From: Neobacillus dielmonensis
Lineage (GTDB): Bacteria; Bacillota; Bacilli; Bacillales; Cytobacillaceae
Direction: 5' to 3'
DNA: 64,000 nt
NCBI RefSeq assembly: GCF_000612665.1
Contig: NZ_HG942065.1
Span: 1 to 64,000 of the forward strand
The notes beneath the pieces were generated by a model. The model worked only from the letters and a program-made list of their open reading frames with translations, was not told the origin of the DNA and did no database searches. Position numbers and translations under genes: made by a program. This document shows, in pieces, positions 27,169-35,924 of the stretch. How positions within the stretch are numbered: the stretch's first letter is position 1; each line of letters begins with the position of its first letter.

Positions 27169-28557
27169 CTAATCATCGAATGCCTTTAGCATTTCTTCAA
27201 TTTCTCGCTTTTTGGCTTCTATATCAGATGTTTTTGCCACTTCTTGATTATGATCGTCTTTTGCTGGCTGTTCATCATTAAACCAATCAGGGAGAAACTC
27301 CGTACGTGTCGGTTTCTTATTGAAAGATTTCCCTGACGTTTTCGTGGTTTTATTTTTATACTGTGTTCTGGCAAATTCCATCGATTCTTTCACCGTTCTT
27401 AATTGCTTTCTGGCCCATTGGCTGGCAATAGACTCAACATAGGCCTTCGTAAATTTCATATCGTTAATCAGCATAACATACCAAATCAGGACATTTATAA
27501 CACCCGGTAACAGCTTTTGATTAATCATCACTTCTTCGACAATTTTAATTTCGGAGGCTGACGGCTCACCACCGACGGATAAATCCCTTAACACCTTTAA
27601 GGGCGATACCGTTTCAAAGTACAGAATTAATTGTTCATCTTTTGTTTTTGGTTTTTCCCGTTGCTGTTTATGAGCCTCCGGCTGAGTGCGGTCAATTAGG
27701 CTTGGAAGCTGGTCGTAATTTTCAAATTGATACCAATTCCTTGCTGCCTTACGCAATTGCTCTACGTCAATCTCATCATGCTCATTCAGCGCATCCATAA
27801 TCAGTTTTTTCATTTGGATGGCATCAATATGATAAAGGAACGCCAATTTGCTGATAACCTCTTTTACCTTCTGATTAATGGCCTTCCTTGGCACAAGAGA
27901 TTCATGCAGCCCTGCCAACAAAAGGTCAAAATCAAAGGTATAGCCCTCGAGAGAAATTCCTTTCTGATCATGTCGACCAATGAACTGTTCACTCTCTTCG
28001 CTGTCCAGCTCTACCGATAAGTCCTGCAGATAGTGTAGATTTTCGGGTGTGCCTGAAGTAAACACATCCTGAAAAGCCTTGGTTACGTCCTGATACCCTT
28101 GATCATGGGGAAGCTGTTGGTCAGTGAAAAACCGCTTCAACCGGGCAAAATGCTTTTTGCCGATTTTGCGATATAAGTAAATGTTTAACATTCCATCTAA
28201 AAAAAACTGCTCAGGATTTAAAGGCGGCAGCAGTTCGTATATAAATGAACGTTCTCCGTCTATGACTTTGACATACGTTTTTAACAGCCCAATCCCTTCG
28301 AGCTTTAACCGCGCCTGATAGATGTCCTTCAAATTCAGATCTAACAGATTCATTAATAAATGATGGGTTGAGGATTCTGACCATAGGCGATTTTCCTCAA
28401 GTTCTGCCCAAAGAGTCATATATAAGCTGTGACAGGCAGATCCAATTAACGGCTGATATAAAAACGTCAGTACTTTACGGTCATAATCATGCAGCAGCCC
28501 ATTAGCTGTTACAATATAACGGTCGATCGGAAGAATATCCTGCCAATGCTGCGCCAT
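27169..28557 (-). CDS. dnaB: Replication initiation and membrane attachment protein DnaB
   Basis: DnaB (462 aa) works with DnaD and DnaI to load the helicase and anchors the initiation complex to the membrane. It has the DnaB/DnaD-type winged-helix N-terminal part and the DnaB_2 region (about 290-420, with YFETVSPLKVLRDLSVGGEPS). It is the Firmicute-type DnaB and is unrelated to the E. coli helicase of that name. Separated from nrdR by a terminator. Confidence 0.94.
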   Translation of the reverse strand: MAQHWQDILPIDRYIVTANGLLHDYDRKVLTFLYQPLIGSACHSLYMTLWAELEENRLWSESSTHHLLMNLLDLNLKDIYQARLKLEGIGLLKTYVKVIDGERSFIYELLPPLNPEQFFLDGMLNIYLYRKIGKKHFARLKRFFTDQQLPHDQGYQDVTKAFQDVFTSGTPENLHYLQDLSVELDSEESEQFIGRHDQKGISLEGYTFDFDLLLAGLHESLVPRKAINQKVKEVISKLAFLYHIDAIQMKKLIMDALNEHDEIDVEQLRKAARNWYQFENYDQLPSLIDRTQPEAHKQQREKPKTKDEQLILYFETVSPLKVLRDLSVGGEPSASEIKIVEEVMINQKLLPGVINVLIWYVMLINDMKFTKAYVESIASQWARKQLRTVKESMEFARTQYKNKTTKTSGKSFNKKPTRTEFLPDWFNDEQPAKDDHNQEVAKTSDIEAKKREIEEMLKAFDD

Positions 28558-28584
28558 ATGTTTTCAGACCTTTCACGATAATTG

Positions 28585-28612
28585 TAAAAAGAGCCAAAGA
28601 CCATTTGGCTCT
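28585..28612 (-). terminator. Rho-independent terminator after nrdR
   Basis: Minus-strand AGAGCCAAA ... TTTGGCTC followed by TTTTT, overlapping the nrdR stop codon. It separates nrdR from dnaB. Confidence 0.88.
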
Positions 28613-29072
28613 ATGAATTCTCTTTTTTAATCAATTCTTTTAATTCATCAATAAATACGTTAATATCCTTAAATTGACGGTAAACGGAGGCAAAACGTAC
28701 GTATGCGACTTCGTCCACTTTCGCTAGCCTGTCCATGACCATTTCACCGATGGCCTCACTTTTAATCTCAGATATCCCCTGGCTGCGCAAGTCTTTTTCG
28801 ACACCATGGGTAATATCCTCTAATTCCTTTAAAGCAACTGGCCGTTTTTCACAGGCTTTAATCAAGCCACGGAGGATTTTATCGCGACTGAATTCCTCCC
28901 TGGTTCCTTCTTTTTTAACCACTATTAAAGGAATCTCTTCAATCTTTTCAAAAGTCGTAAAGCGATATCCGCATTCTTCGCATTCACGCCTTCTTCTGGT
29001 CGCTCGTCCTTCATCTACCGGCCGGGAATCCAGTACACGTGTACCATAATGCTGACATGAAGGGCATTTCAT
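28611..29072 (-). CDS. nrdR: Transcriptional repressor NrdR
   Basis: NrdR (153 aa) represses ribonucleotide reductase genes when dATP is high. The zinc ribbon has Cys3, Cys6, Cys31 and Cys34 (MKCPSC and CEEC), followed by an ATP-cone domain (about 49-139, [19 protein letters not shown]). The ATG at 29072 gives the family length; the longer frame from 29117 adds 15 unrelated residues. Confidence 0.96.
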   Translation of the reverse strand: MKCPSCQHYGTRVLDSRPVDEGRATRRRRECEECGYRFTTFEKIEEIPLIVVKKEGTREEFSRDKILRGLIKACEKRPVALKELEDITHGVEKDLRSQGISEIKSEAIGEMVMDRLAKVDEVAYVRFASVYRQFKDINVFIDELKELIKKENS

Positions 29073-29169
29073 GGGCAACTCAACTCCAAATCTAAACGAA
29101 TCCGATCCACTATCCATTATCCTACTATTATCTTATATAAAAGAGATTCGATACACAAGTAGATGCTGG

Positions 29170-29559
29170 TTAGTTTTTATTGGGTTTTATTTCGGTATGT
29201 AACTTAGCCATCCTGTCATAGTAAGCGTTGATGCGCTTCTTTAAGGCAGGAAATGCACCAGTCAGGGAAATTCGCTCTGTTGAAATATGAAAATCAACGG
29301 CTGTTTCCAATGGCTTGGATTGGATAACCGTTGCTATAAGAAAGCAAGGAAAGGGTTTTTTCAATTCAACAGCAATTTCACCATGGTCCTTTGATACGGT
29401 TTTAATTTGGCAGTCCGCATCCTCTTTAAACATCTTTTCTACTGTGTCCAGCATTTGGCTGGCTCTTGTTTTATAATAATGTGTCTTTAAGGAATCATCA
29501 GATTGCCGGTCTGAGGTTTCAATCGACCTTCTATACCGGGTGAACAAATTGGCCATCAT
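29170..29559 (-). CDS. Uncharacterised conserved cytosolic protein
   Basis: 129-aa soluble protein. It resembles short Bacillus proteins annotated only as 'cytosolic protein', with YYKTRASQMLDTVEKMFKED and CFLIATVIQSKPLETAVDF. No catalytic motif is seen. GGAGGAGAT precedes two adjacent ATG codons; the first is used here. It occupies the space between gapB and nrdR where B. subtilis has speD and other genes. Confidence 0.7.
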   Translation of the reverse strand: MMANLFTRYRRSIETSDRQSDDSLKTHYYKTRASQMLDTVEKMFKEDADCQIKTVSKDHGEIAVELKKPFPCFLIATVIQSKPLETAVDFHISTERISLTGAFPALKKRINAYYDRMAKLHTEIKPNKN

Positions 29560-29612
29560 ATCTCCTCCAAAAACTATTTATTACTTTTATTCTATAACAT
29601 AATCCTCGAAAT

Positions 29613-29645
29613 ATAAAAAGAGGTGTATTGAAGATACACCTCTTA
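29613..29645 (-). terminator. Rho-independent terminator after gapB
   Basis: A perfect 11-bp stem AAGAGGTGTAT (29618-29628) / ATACACCTCTT (29634-29644), with TTTTTAT after it on the minus strand. Confidence 0.9.
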
Positions 29646-29714
29646 AATAACAATATTATATCACAGAAACTATTAAGTTAAAGAACTATTAACGATATTT
29701 GCTTTTAGAAATCC

Positions 29715-30746
29715 TTACCCAGCTTTTACTTCAGCCATTTTCGCCATTGCCTCGGCAACATGCAGACTGAGATCGACTACACGGGAAGAATATCCCCATT
29801 CATTGTCATACCAAGCTAGTACTTTTACCTTTCTGGTGCCCATCACCATAGTGGAAAGACCATCTATGATGGCCGAATGGTCATTTGTGTTAAAGTCAAC
29901 TGAAACAAGCGGTTCCAACGTAATATCCAAAATCCCTTTTAATGGTCCGTTTTTCGCCTCCATGAACGCATGATTAACTTGTTCGACTGTTACATCCTGT
30001 TTTAAATCGACGACTAAATCAACCAGCGATACATTTGGAGTTGGAACCCTTAATGAAATTCCATGCAGCTTCCCCTTCAATTGCGGGAGGACTAGCGAGA
30101 TGGCTTTTGCTGCACCTGTAGTGGTTGGAATAATCGATTGTCCGCAGGCACGCGCTCTTCGTAAATCCTTATGTGGGTTATCAATATTTTTTTGGTCATT
30201 TGTATAGGAATGGATGGTCGTCATTAGACCGCTTTCGATTCCAAATTTGTCATCTAACACCTTGGCAACTGGGGCTAGACAGTTCGTCGTACAAGATGCA
30301 TTGGAAATGATGTCATGCTGTTCAATATTCAATGTGTCTTCATTTACACCCATTACGATGGTAACATCCTCATTTTTCCCTGGTGCCGTCAGAATTACCT
30401 TTTTCGCTCCTGCTTCAAGATGCAGCATCGCTTTTTCTCTGCTATTAAATTTACCAGTTGCTTCAATTACAATATCAACACCTAGTTCCCGCCAAGGCAA
30501 CAGTTTCGGGTCACGTTCATTTAATAATTTTATTCGTCTTCCGTTTACCAGCAATTCATTATCTAATGGGATAACTTCCCCGTGGAATTTTCCATGAATC
30601 GTATCATATTTTATCAAATGAGCTAACGTTTCCGACGGATAGCTTGCATTGATGGCTATTACATCCAGCTTTTTTTCGAGTATTGCCTGCCGAAAGACCA
30701 TTCGCCCTATTCTTCCAAAACCATTTATTGCAATGCGCGCCTTCAT
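29715..30746 (-). CDS. gapB: Gluconeogenic glyceraldehyde-3-phosphate dehydrogenase GapB
   Basis: GapB (343 aa) reduces 1,3-bisphosphoglycerate during gluconeogenesis. The Rossmann motif NGFGRIGR is at 8-15 and the catalytic cysteine is Cys152 in SNASCTTNC. The position normally held by the NAD-selective aspartate of glycolytic GapA is alanine here (INASYPSE, Ala34), in keeping with the NADP preference of GapB enzymes. Two CcpN boxes frame its promoter. The partner gene speD found in B. subtilis is not present downstream. Confidence 0.95.
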   Translation of the reverse strand: MKARIAINGFGRIGRMVFRQAILEKKLDVIAINASYPSETLAHLIKYDTIHGKFHGEVIPLDNELLVNGRRIKLLNERDPKLLPWRELGVDIVIEATGKFNSREKAMLHLEAGAKKVILTAPGKNEDVTIVMGVNEDTLNIEQHDIISNASCTTNCLAPVAKVLDDKFGIESGLMTTIHSYTNDQKNIDNPHKDLRRARACGQSIIPTTTGAAKAISLVLPQLKGKLHGISLRVPTPNVSLVDLVVDLKQDVTVEQVNHAFMEAKNGPLKGILDITLEPLVSVDFNTNDHSAIIDGLSTMVMGTRKVKVLAWYDNEWGYSSRVVDLSLHVAEAMAKMAEVKAG

Positions 30747-30766
30747 TTTACAGCCCCTTCCGGATT

Positions 30767-30777
30767 AGTGTTATACT
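30767..30777 (+). promoter_or_regulatory. CcpN operator, promoter-proximal
   Basis: AGTGTTATACT matches the known CcpN box TRTGHYATAYW at ten of eleven positions. It overlaps the -10 element of the gapB promoter. Confidence 0.75.
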
Positions 30778-30797
30778 TTTAACACTCATTGTTGTAA
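30770..30797 (-). promoter_or_regulatory. Sigma-A promoter of gapB
   Basis: Minus-strand TTACAA (30792-30797), 16-bp spacer, TATAAC (30770-30775), 24 bp before the gapB ATG. Confidence 0.65.
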
Positions 30798-30799
30798 TT

Positions 30800-30810
30800 A
30801 GTATAACATA
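30800..30810 (-). promoter_or_regulatory. CcpN operator, upstream
   Basis: Minus-strand TATGTTATACT fits the CcpN consensus TRTGHYATAYW at every position and lies just upstream of the -35 element. Together with the box at 30767 it supports glucose repression of gapB by CcpN, as in B. subtilis. Confidence 0.8.
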
Positions 30811-30884
30811 TTACAAAGGAATTGTGATAAATAAAACACACATTTTAAAATTTTACTTTTTAGAATTTTATAATAAAAATCTCT

Positions 30885-30956
30885 GTAAAATTTGGCTGTT
30901 GATTTCCGCTTCAATCAACAGAGTTAATAAAATCAACATGATCGTTTAACAAATCC
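30885..30956 (+). repeat. Minimal derivative of the MITE-like element
   Basis: The sequence shares left flank AATTTGGCTGTTGATTTCCGC and right flank CAATCAACAGAGTTAA with the element at 44343, but has none of the GC-rich centre. What remains is a hairpin CTGTTGAT-TTCCGCTTCA-ATCAACAG (30896-30921). The centre is a single copy of the 10-mer that is present twice in the long form. It lies between gapB and the coaE terminator. Confidence 0.75.
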
Positions 30957-30963
30957 TAAGAAA

Positions 30964-30990
30964 TAAAAAAAAAGAGGGATGCTCCCTCTT
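30964..30990 (-). terminator. Rho-independent terminator after coaE
   Basis: Minus-strand AAGAGGGA-gca-TCCCTCTT followed by a run of T. Confidence 0.92.
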
Positions 30991-31000
30991 CATGCTCAGT

Positions 31001-31606
31001 CTATTTATCATTAACTCCCCAGTCCTGTAAAATGGCTAGTAGTTGCTGTTTGGATGAATCGATTGTGCTTGTATTGTCGATTACTGCATCGGCTAGTTTT
31101 ACTTTTTCAGACAAAGGCATTTGTGACAGGATTCTCGCTCGAGCCTCCTCCTCAGATAATTGATTTCGGTCCATCAATCGTTTTAGCTGGGTTTCCAAAT
31201 TAACATATACGAGTATGGTTTTTTCAACCATATAGGTTAATTTGCTTTCAAATAGTAACGGAATATCTAAAACAACAGCCTTTTCTTGATTCAGAGCCGC
31301 TACTTGCATTTTTTGTACCATACGCTTACGAACCTCAGGGTGGGTGATTTCATTTAGGCGCTGTCTTTTTTCGAAATCATGGAAAATAATTGACCCTAAT
31401 TTAGGTCTATCAATCTCGCCATCTGCTAATAAAATCTCTTCCCCAAATTCGGCAATAATCTGTTTGTAGGCAGGCTCCCCTTGTTGTACGGCCAGGCGCG
31501 CTTCAACATCTGCATCAATTACGGTTATTCCTATTTCTTTGAACATATTGGATACTGTACTTTTTCCACTGGCAATACCGCCTGTTAATCCGATTACAAG
31601 TGTCAT
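31001..31606 (-). CDS. coaE: Dephospho-CoA kinase
   Basis: CoaE (201 aa) performs the last step of coenzyme A synthesis, phosphorylating dephospho-CoA. The P-loop GGIASGKST is at 9-17, the DADVEAR substrate motif near 31-37, and the lid region with [16 protein letters not shown] near 148-163. The ATG follows GAAAGGAATAACAA. Same operon as ytaF and mutM. Confidence 0.96.
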   Translation of the reverse strand: MTLVIGLTGGIASGKSTVSNMFKEIGITVIDADVEARLAVQQGEPAYKQIIAEFGEEILLADGEIDRPKLGSIIFHDFEKRQRLNEITHPEVRKRMVQKMQVAALNQEKAVVLDIPLLFESKLTYMVEKTILVYVNLETQLKRLMDRNQLSEEEARARILSQMPLSEKVKLADAVIDNTSTIDSSKQQLLAILQDWGVNDK

Positions 31607-31628
31607 TTGTTATTCCTTTCTTCATCCA

Positions 31629-32264
31629 TTATAGTTTCCAGATACCAATCATAATCAATAAAATTCCCGGTAGGAACGAAAAACGTTGAATCCAGTTGAA
31701 CCTATGAAAGTAACTTCCGGTTTTAATGCCAAACATAACAAATAGTGAACTCATTATCGCGGATGCTAAAGCTAAATGAACGGGAGCAAATCCCAACATG
31801 GCCGCACCAATCCCTGCCCCAAATGCATCCAGTGATAAAGCAAAGCCCAACATGAATGCCTCAATGCCAGTAATCGTGCCAGAGTGGTCAAAATCGGCAG
31901 ACATTGGTTTTTTTAATATATTGATAGCCAGCCCCAATGAACGGATTTCAAAGTTAACAATGGTTGTTTCCTGGTCAAGCTGTTCTTTTTCTTTCTCCGG
32001 CCGGAAAAATTGATACAGAACAACGGCTCCAATACAAATTAACAGAAATCCACCTAATTTGCTTGTCAGCTCCGGCGAAATCACTTTTGCCAGGCCGTGG
32101 CCGATGGATACAGCAATCAACAGCGAAATAGCTGAACAGGCAGCGATAATAAGCACGGATTTGATTGGCATGACCATTTTTCTTAACCCATAAGTGAATC
32201 CAACGCTAAAGCTATCAATACTAAGAGCAAATGCAAGTATCAGTAGTGAGAACATCTGACCCAT
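31629..32264 (-). CDS. ytaF: Sporulation membrane protein YtaF
   Basis: 211-aa membrane protein of the MntP/DUF204 fold with six predicted spans arranged as two repeats; both halves carry the internal pair FALSIDSFSVG (about 12-22) and FALSLDAFGAG (about 141-151). In B. subtilis ytaF is a sporulation gene. A metal-ion transport role is possible from the MntP resemblance but is inference. Confidence 0.88.
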   Translation of the reverse strand: MGQMFSLLILAFALSIDSFSVGFTYGLRKMVMPIKSVLIIAACSAISLLIAVSIGHGLAKVISPELTSKLGGFLLICIGAVVLYQFFRPEKEKEQLDQETTIVNFEIRSLGLAINILKKPMSADFDHSGTITGIEAFMLGFALSLDAFGAGIGAAMLGFAPVHLALASAIMSSLFVMFGIKTGSYFHRFNWIQRFSFLPGILLIMIGIWKL

Positions 32265-32377
32265 AGTCTAAAGGCTCCTTCCTCCAAAATCACTAAGATA
32301 GTATATGGCAGGAGCCCATCCTTTGTTATTCATTTGTTCTTTCACGATACTCGCTCTTTGTCTTATCACTAGAATTT

Positions 32378-33211
32378 CTATTCAGTTATTTTTTGGCAGT
32401 TAGGGCAAAAATGAGTGCCACGACCACCAACTTTGATTTTTTCAAGTGGAGTGCCGCATTTTTTGCATGCCTCGCCTTCTCGTCCATAGGCATATAGCTC
32501 AAGCTGAAACATACCGATTTCTCCTTGGGAGTTCACATAAGAGCGAATGGTACTGCCGCCTTTTTTGACCGCCTCCCCCAAAGTATCGACAATCTCTTTA
32601 TGAAGCCTGGTAATTTCTTTGTCGGTTAACGAGCTTGCTAATCGTTCTGGGTGTATCCCCGCCCGAAACAAGGCTTCGTCGACGTAAATATTGCCCAAGC
32701 CCACCAAAATAGTTTGGTCTAGCAATGCTGGTTTTATTTTTCTACTGGTTTTGGACAAACACTTTTTCAAATACTGTTTAGTAAAATTCTCGGAAAATGG
32801 TTCGGGTCCAAGATCTACTAATGGTGGCTTTACAAATTCCTCGCCTTTCTTATATAAGTGCATGGTACCAAATTTTCGTACATCCCGGTAGCGCAATTCC
32901 GTCCCATCGGTAAAGTGAAAAATCACATGTGTATGTTTATCAAATGGCTCCACGCTCGGATATAGCCCGTACCTGCCTTCCATGCGCAAGTGGGAGACCA
33001 ATGCATACTGGTCAGTATAGATAATTAAAAATTTTCCTCTTCTGCCAACATCGAGGATGGTTTCCCCTTTCAGGGCATCAATAAACTGCTCGACTTCTGC
33101 TGGATTTTTAATAATTTTTGGCCAATAAACGGTTATATGTTCAATTTGTTTCGATTGAACGAGATTAATGAGCGTTTTCCGTACTGTTTCTACTTCGGGA
33201 AGTTCCGGCAT
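32378..33211 (-). CDS. mutM: Formamidopyrimidine-DNA glycosylase
   Basis: MutM/Fpg (277 aa) excises 8-oxoguanine and nicks the abasic site. The catalytic N-terminus MPELPEVETV (Pro2, Glu3), Lys at GRRGKFL, the helix-two-turn-helix GLGNIYVDEALFRAGIHP, and a C-terminal zinc finger (CKKCG and CPNC, about 248-272) are all intact. It follows polA by 52 bp, forming a repair cluster. Confidence 0.97.
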   Translation of the reverse strand: MPELPEVETVRKTLINLVQSKQIEHITVYWPKIIKNPAEVEQFIDALKGETILDVGRRGKFLIIYTDQYALVSHLRMEGRYGLYPSVEPFDKHTHVIFHFTDGTELRYRDVRKFGTMHLYKKGEEFVKPPLVDLGPEPFSENFTKQYLKKCLSKTSRKIKPALLDQTILVGLGNIYVDEALFRAGIHPERLASSLTDKEITRLHKEIVDTLGEAVKKGGSTIRSYVNSQGEIGMFQLELYAYGREGEACKKCGTPLEKIKVGGRGTHFCPNCQKITE

Positions 33212-33263
33212 GGTATCCCTCCTTTCAAGCTACTAACAGTGCCGACCAGTGATTCCGCTTCTC

Positions 33264-35900
33264 TTATTTTGCATCAAACCATGTCGGGCCGTAGGCATAA
33301 TCGACTTTTAAAGGCACTTTTAACTCAAGAGCATTTTCCATGACAAGCGGAACTAAACTTTTTAGTGTTTCCACTTCTTCTTCAGGTGCTTCAAAGATCA
33401 ATTCGTCATGAACTTGTAATAACAATCTTGATTGCAAACCCTTGTCCTTTAGTGCTTCATCCATATCAATCATAGCTTTTTTGATAATATCGGCCGCACT
33501 TCCCTGAATGGGGGTATTCATCGCTGTACGCTCAGCAAAGCTTCTTAGGTTGAAGTTTCGTGCCGTAATATCTGGCAAGTACCTGCGCCGATTCATCAAG
33601 GTGGTTACATATCCTTTTTGTTTGGCCAGATGTATAATATCATCCATGTATGTCCTAACACCTGGATAGCTATCAAGGTAACGCTCAATAAATTGCCCTG
33701 CCTCTTTCCTTGAAATACCAAGCGATTGCGAAAGACCGTAATCACTAATTCCATATACAATACCAAAATTAACAGCCTTTGCGTGCCGTCTCATGTTGGA
33801 GGTCACATCCTCTTTGTCAACATGGAAAACTTCCATCGCTGTCTTGGTGTGAATATCCATGTCCTCTTGGAATGCTTGAATCAGCTTTTCGTCTTCAGAA
33901 ATATGGGCTAGGACGCGCAGTTCAATCTGAGAATAATCCGCAGCAAAAATGACCCAGCCCGGTTCAGACGGCACAAACGCCTGGCGAATTTTCCGGCCTT
34001 CCTCCAGGCGAATCGGAATGTTTTGCAGATTAGGATCAATTGAGCTTAATCTGCCTGTTGCCGTTAGGGTCTGTTGGAACCTCGTATGAACCTTGTCTGT
34101 TTTTGAATCAATTACCTTAAGCAGTCCTTCAATATAGGTAGATTGCAGTTTACCTAACTGGCGATAGAGAAGAATGTGCTCGATAATTTCATGATGCGGT
34201 GCCAATTTTTCTAGGACATCTGCTGAAGTTGAATAACCCGTTTTCGTTTTTTTGATGGCAGGAAGCTGCATTTTTTCAAAAAGAATCACCCCAAGCTGTT
34301 TCGGCGAGTTGATATTAAACTTCTCGCCCGCCAGTTCACAGATCCTTTCTTCAATTTGCACGAGCCGTTCACTCAGTTCTCTGCCCATTGCCTGCAGTCG
34401 GTCCCGTTCTACTTTGATTCCTGTCGACTCCATATCGGCTAAAATCAATGACAACGGCATTTCAAGTTCCTTAAATAACTCGTATTGTTCATTTGTCTTT
34501 AATTCATCTTCGAGCTTTTCTTTTAAATCGAACATGATTTGCCCTTTTCTCACCAGATGACCGGCAAGGTCTGAGGTCTCAGGAACTTTTCGCTTTGCCC
34601 CTTTCCCATAGAACGCTTCATCTGACTGAATATTTGTTAAGCCGTACGTTTTAGCGATGGACGCCAGATCTTCAAAATTCTCGGTCGGATTGAGTAAATA
34701 AGAAGCGATTAAAATATCAAACTTCACACCTGTTAAATGGATGCCAAATCGCCTTAATGACACCTCTGATCGTTTTGCATCGTATACAATCTTGGTTCTC
34801 TGCGGATCCTCAGCCCAAGTTTTAAATGCTTTAGAAGCTAATGCCTGCTCAGTCGGCAAAAAGTAACGACCGGTTTCATTAACAAGGGAAAAACCGATAA
34901 TGTCAGCGTGATGGTAATTGTCATCCAGCATTTCAACATAAAAATAGTTTATATTAGAAAAAATTCCATCTGTTATTTCTTCAGAAATAATAAATTCAAG
35001 CTCTTCTAATTCCACTTGTTCCGTTTCTGCTGCGGTTTCTCCCAGTCTATCCAACAAAGAAGAGAAACCTAGTTCTTTAAATAACTGGATAATTTTTTCT
35101 CGAGAATAGCCTTCATAAGAAATATCATTAAAGTCAACTTCAATAGGAGCCTGCCTTTCAATCGTCGCAAGCTTTTTACTCATCATAGCTTGATCCTTAA
35201 ATTCCTCAAGCTTTTCCTTTAGTTTTCCACTCACTTGCGAAAGGGATTGAAGCAATTCTTCGACTGTTGAAAATTCCTTTAACAGCTTAATAGCCGTTTT
35301 TTCACCTACTCCAGGTACACCTGGAATATTGTCGGAAGGGTCCCCCATCAGTCCTTTCATGTCGATAATTTGCTCTGGAGTTAGCCCATACTTCTCTCTT
35401 ACGTGTTCCGGAGTGTATATTTCAATATCGGTAATTCCTTTTCTAGTGATACCAACCGTTGTATGGGGTGATGTGAGCTGGGTTAAGTCTTTATCCCCCG
35501 AAATAACCTTGACGTCATAGCCTTCTTTTTCAGCTCTCAAAGAAAGCGTTCCAATAATATCATCCGCTTCGTAATTTTCGAGCTCGTACCTAGAGATCTT
35601 GTATGCGTCCAAAAGCTCCCGAATAAATGGAAATTGTTCCGATAACTCAGGCGGCGTTTTTTGTCTGCCTCCTTTGTATTCAGAAAAAGTTTGATGCCGA
35701 AAAGTCGTTTTACCGGCATCAAATGCCACCAGAATATGGGTCGGCTTTTCGTCTTCGAGAATTTTCATTAGCATCATCGTAAAGCCGTACACCGCGTTTG
35801 TATGTATACCTTTATCATTATTCAGCAAAGGAAGGGCAAAAAACGCACGGTAAGCAATACTATTCCCGTCAATCAGTACTAGTTTCTTTGTATCCACCAA
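33264..35900 (-). CDS. polA: DNA polymerase I
   Basis: PolA (878 aa) fills gaps and removes primers. Domains in order: 5' nuclease (1-290; YEADDIIGT, GDPSDNIPGVPGVGEKTA), an exonuclease-like domain that lacks the acidic catalytic motifs, as in other Bacillus PolA, so proofreading is not expected, and the polymerase domain with DYSQIELRVLAH, RRHAKAVNFGIVYGIS and QVHDELIFE. It lies 24 bp downstream of phoR. TTG or ATG start choice is not in doubt: GGAAGGTGAGATTTGGTGG leads into the start codon. Confidence 0.96.
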   Translation of the reverse strand: MVDTKKLVLIDGNSIAYRAFFALPLLNNDKGIHTNAVYGFTMMLMKILEDEKPTHILVAFDAGKTTFRHQTFSEYKGGRQKTPPELSEQFPFIRELLDAYKISRYELENYEADDIIGTLSLRAEKEGYDVKVISGDKDLTQLTSPHTTVGITRKGITDIEIYTPEHVREKYGLTPEQIIDMKGLMGDPSDNIPGVPGVGEKTAIKLLKEFSTVEELLQSLSQVSGKLKEKLEEFKDQAMMSKKLATIERQAPIEVDFNDISYEGYSREKIIQLFKELGFSSLLDRLGETAAETEQVELEELEFIISEEITDGIFSNINYFYVEMLDDNYHHADIIGFSLVNETGRYFLPTEQALASKAFKTWAEDPQRTKIVYDAKRSEVSLRRFGIHLTGVKFDILIASYLLNPTENFEDLASIAKTYGLTNIQSDEAFYGKGAKRKVPETSDLAGHLVRKGQIMFDLKEKLEDELKTNEQYELFKELEMPLSLILADMESTGIKVERDRLQAMGRELSERLVQIEERICELAGEKFNINSPKQLGVILFEKMQLPAIKKTKTGYSTSADVLEKLAPHHEIIEHILLYRQLGKLQSTYIEGLLKVIDSKTDKVHTRFQQTLTATGRLSSIDPNLQNIPIRLEEGRKIRQAFVPSEPGWVIFAADYSQIELRVLAHISEDEKLIQAFQEDMDIHTKTAMEVFHVDKEDVTSNMRRHAKAVNFGIVYGISDYGLSQSLGISRKEAGQFIERYLDSYPGVRTYMDDIIHLAKQKGYVTTLMNRRRYLPDITARNFNLRSFAERTAMNTPIQGSAADIIKKAMIDMDEALKDKGLQSRLLLQVHDELIFEAPEEEVETLKSLVPLVMENALELKVPLKVDYAYGPTWFDAK

Positions 35901-35924
35901 ATCTCACCTTCCATCTTTTTTATC

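Noticed and set aside
34900-35050. Loss of proofreading motifs in PolA as an inactivating defect
   Set aside because: Degenerate 3'-5' exonuclease motifs are normal in Bacillus-type DNA polymerase I.
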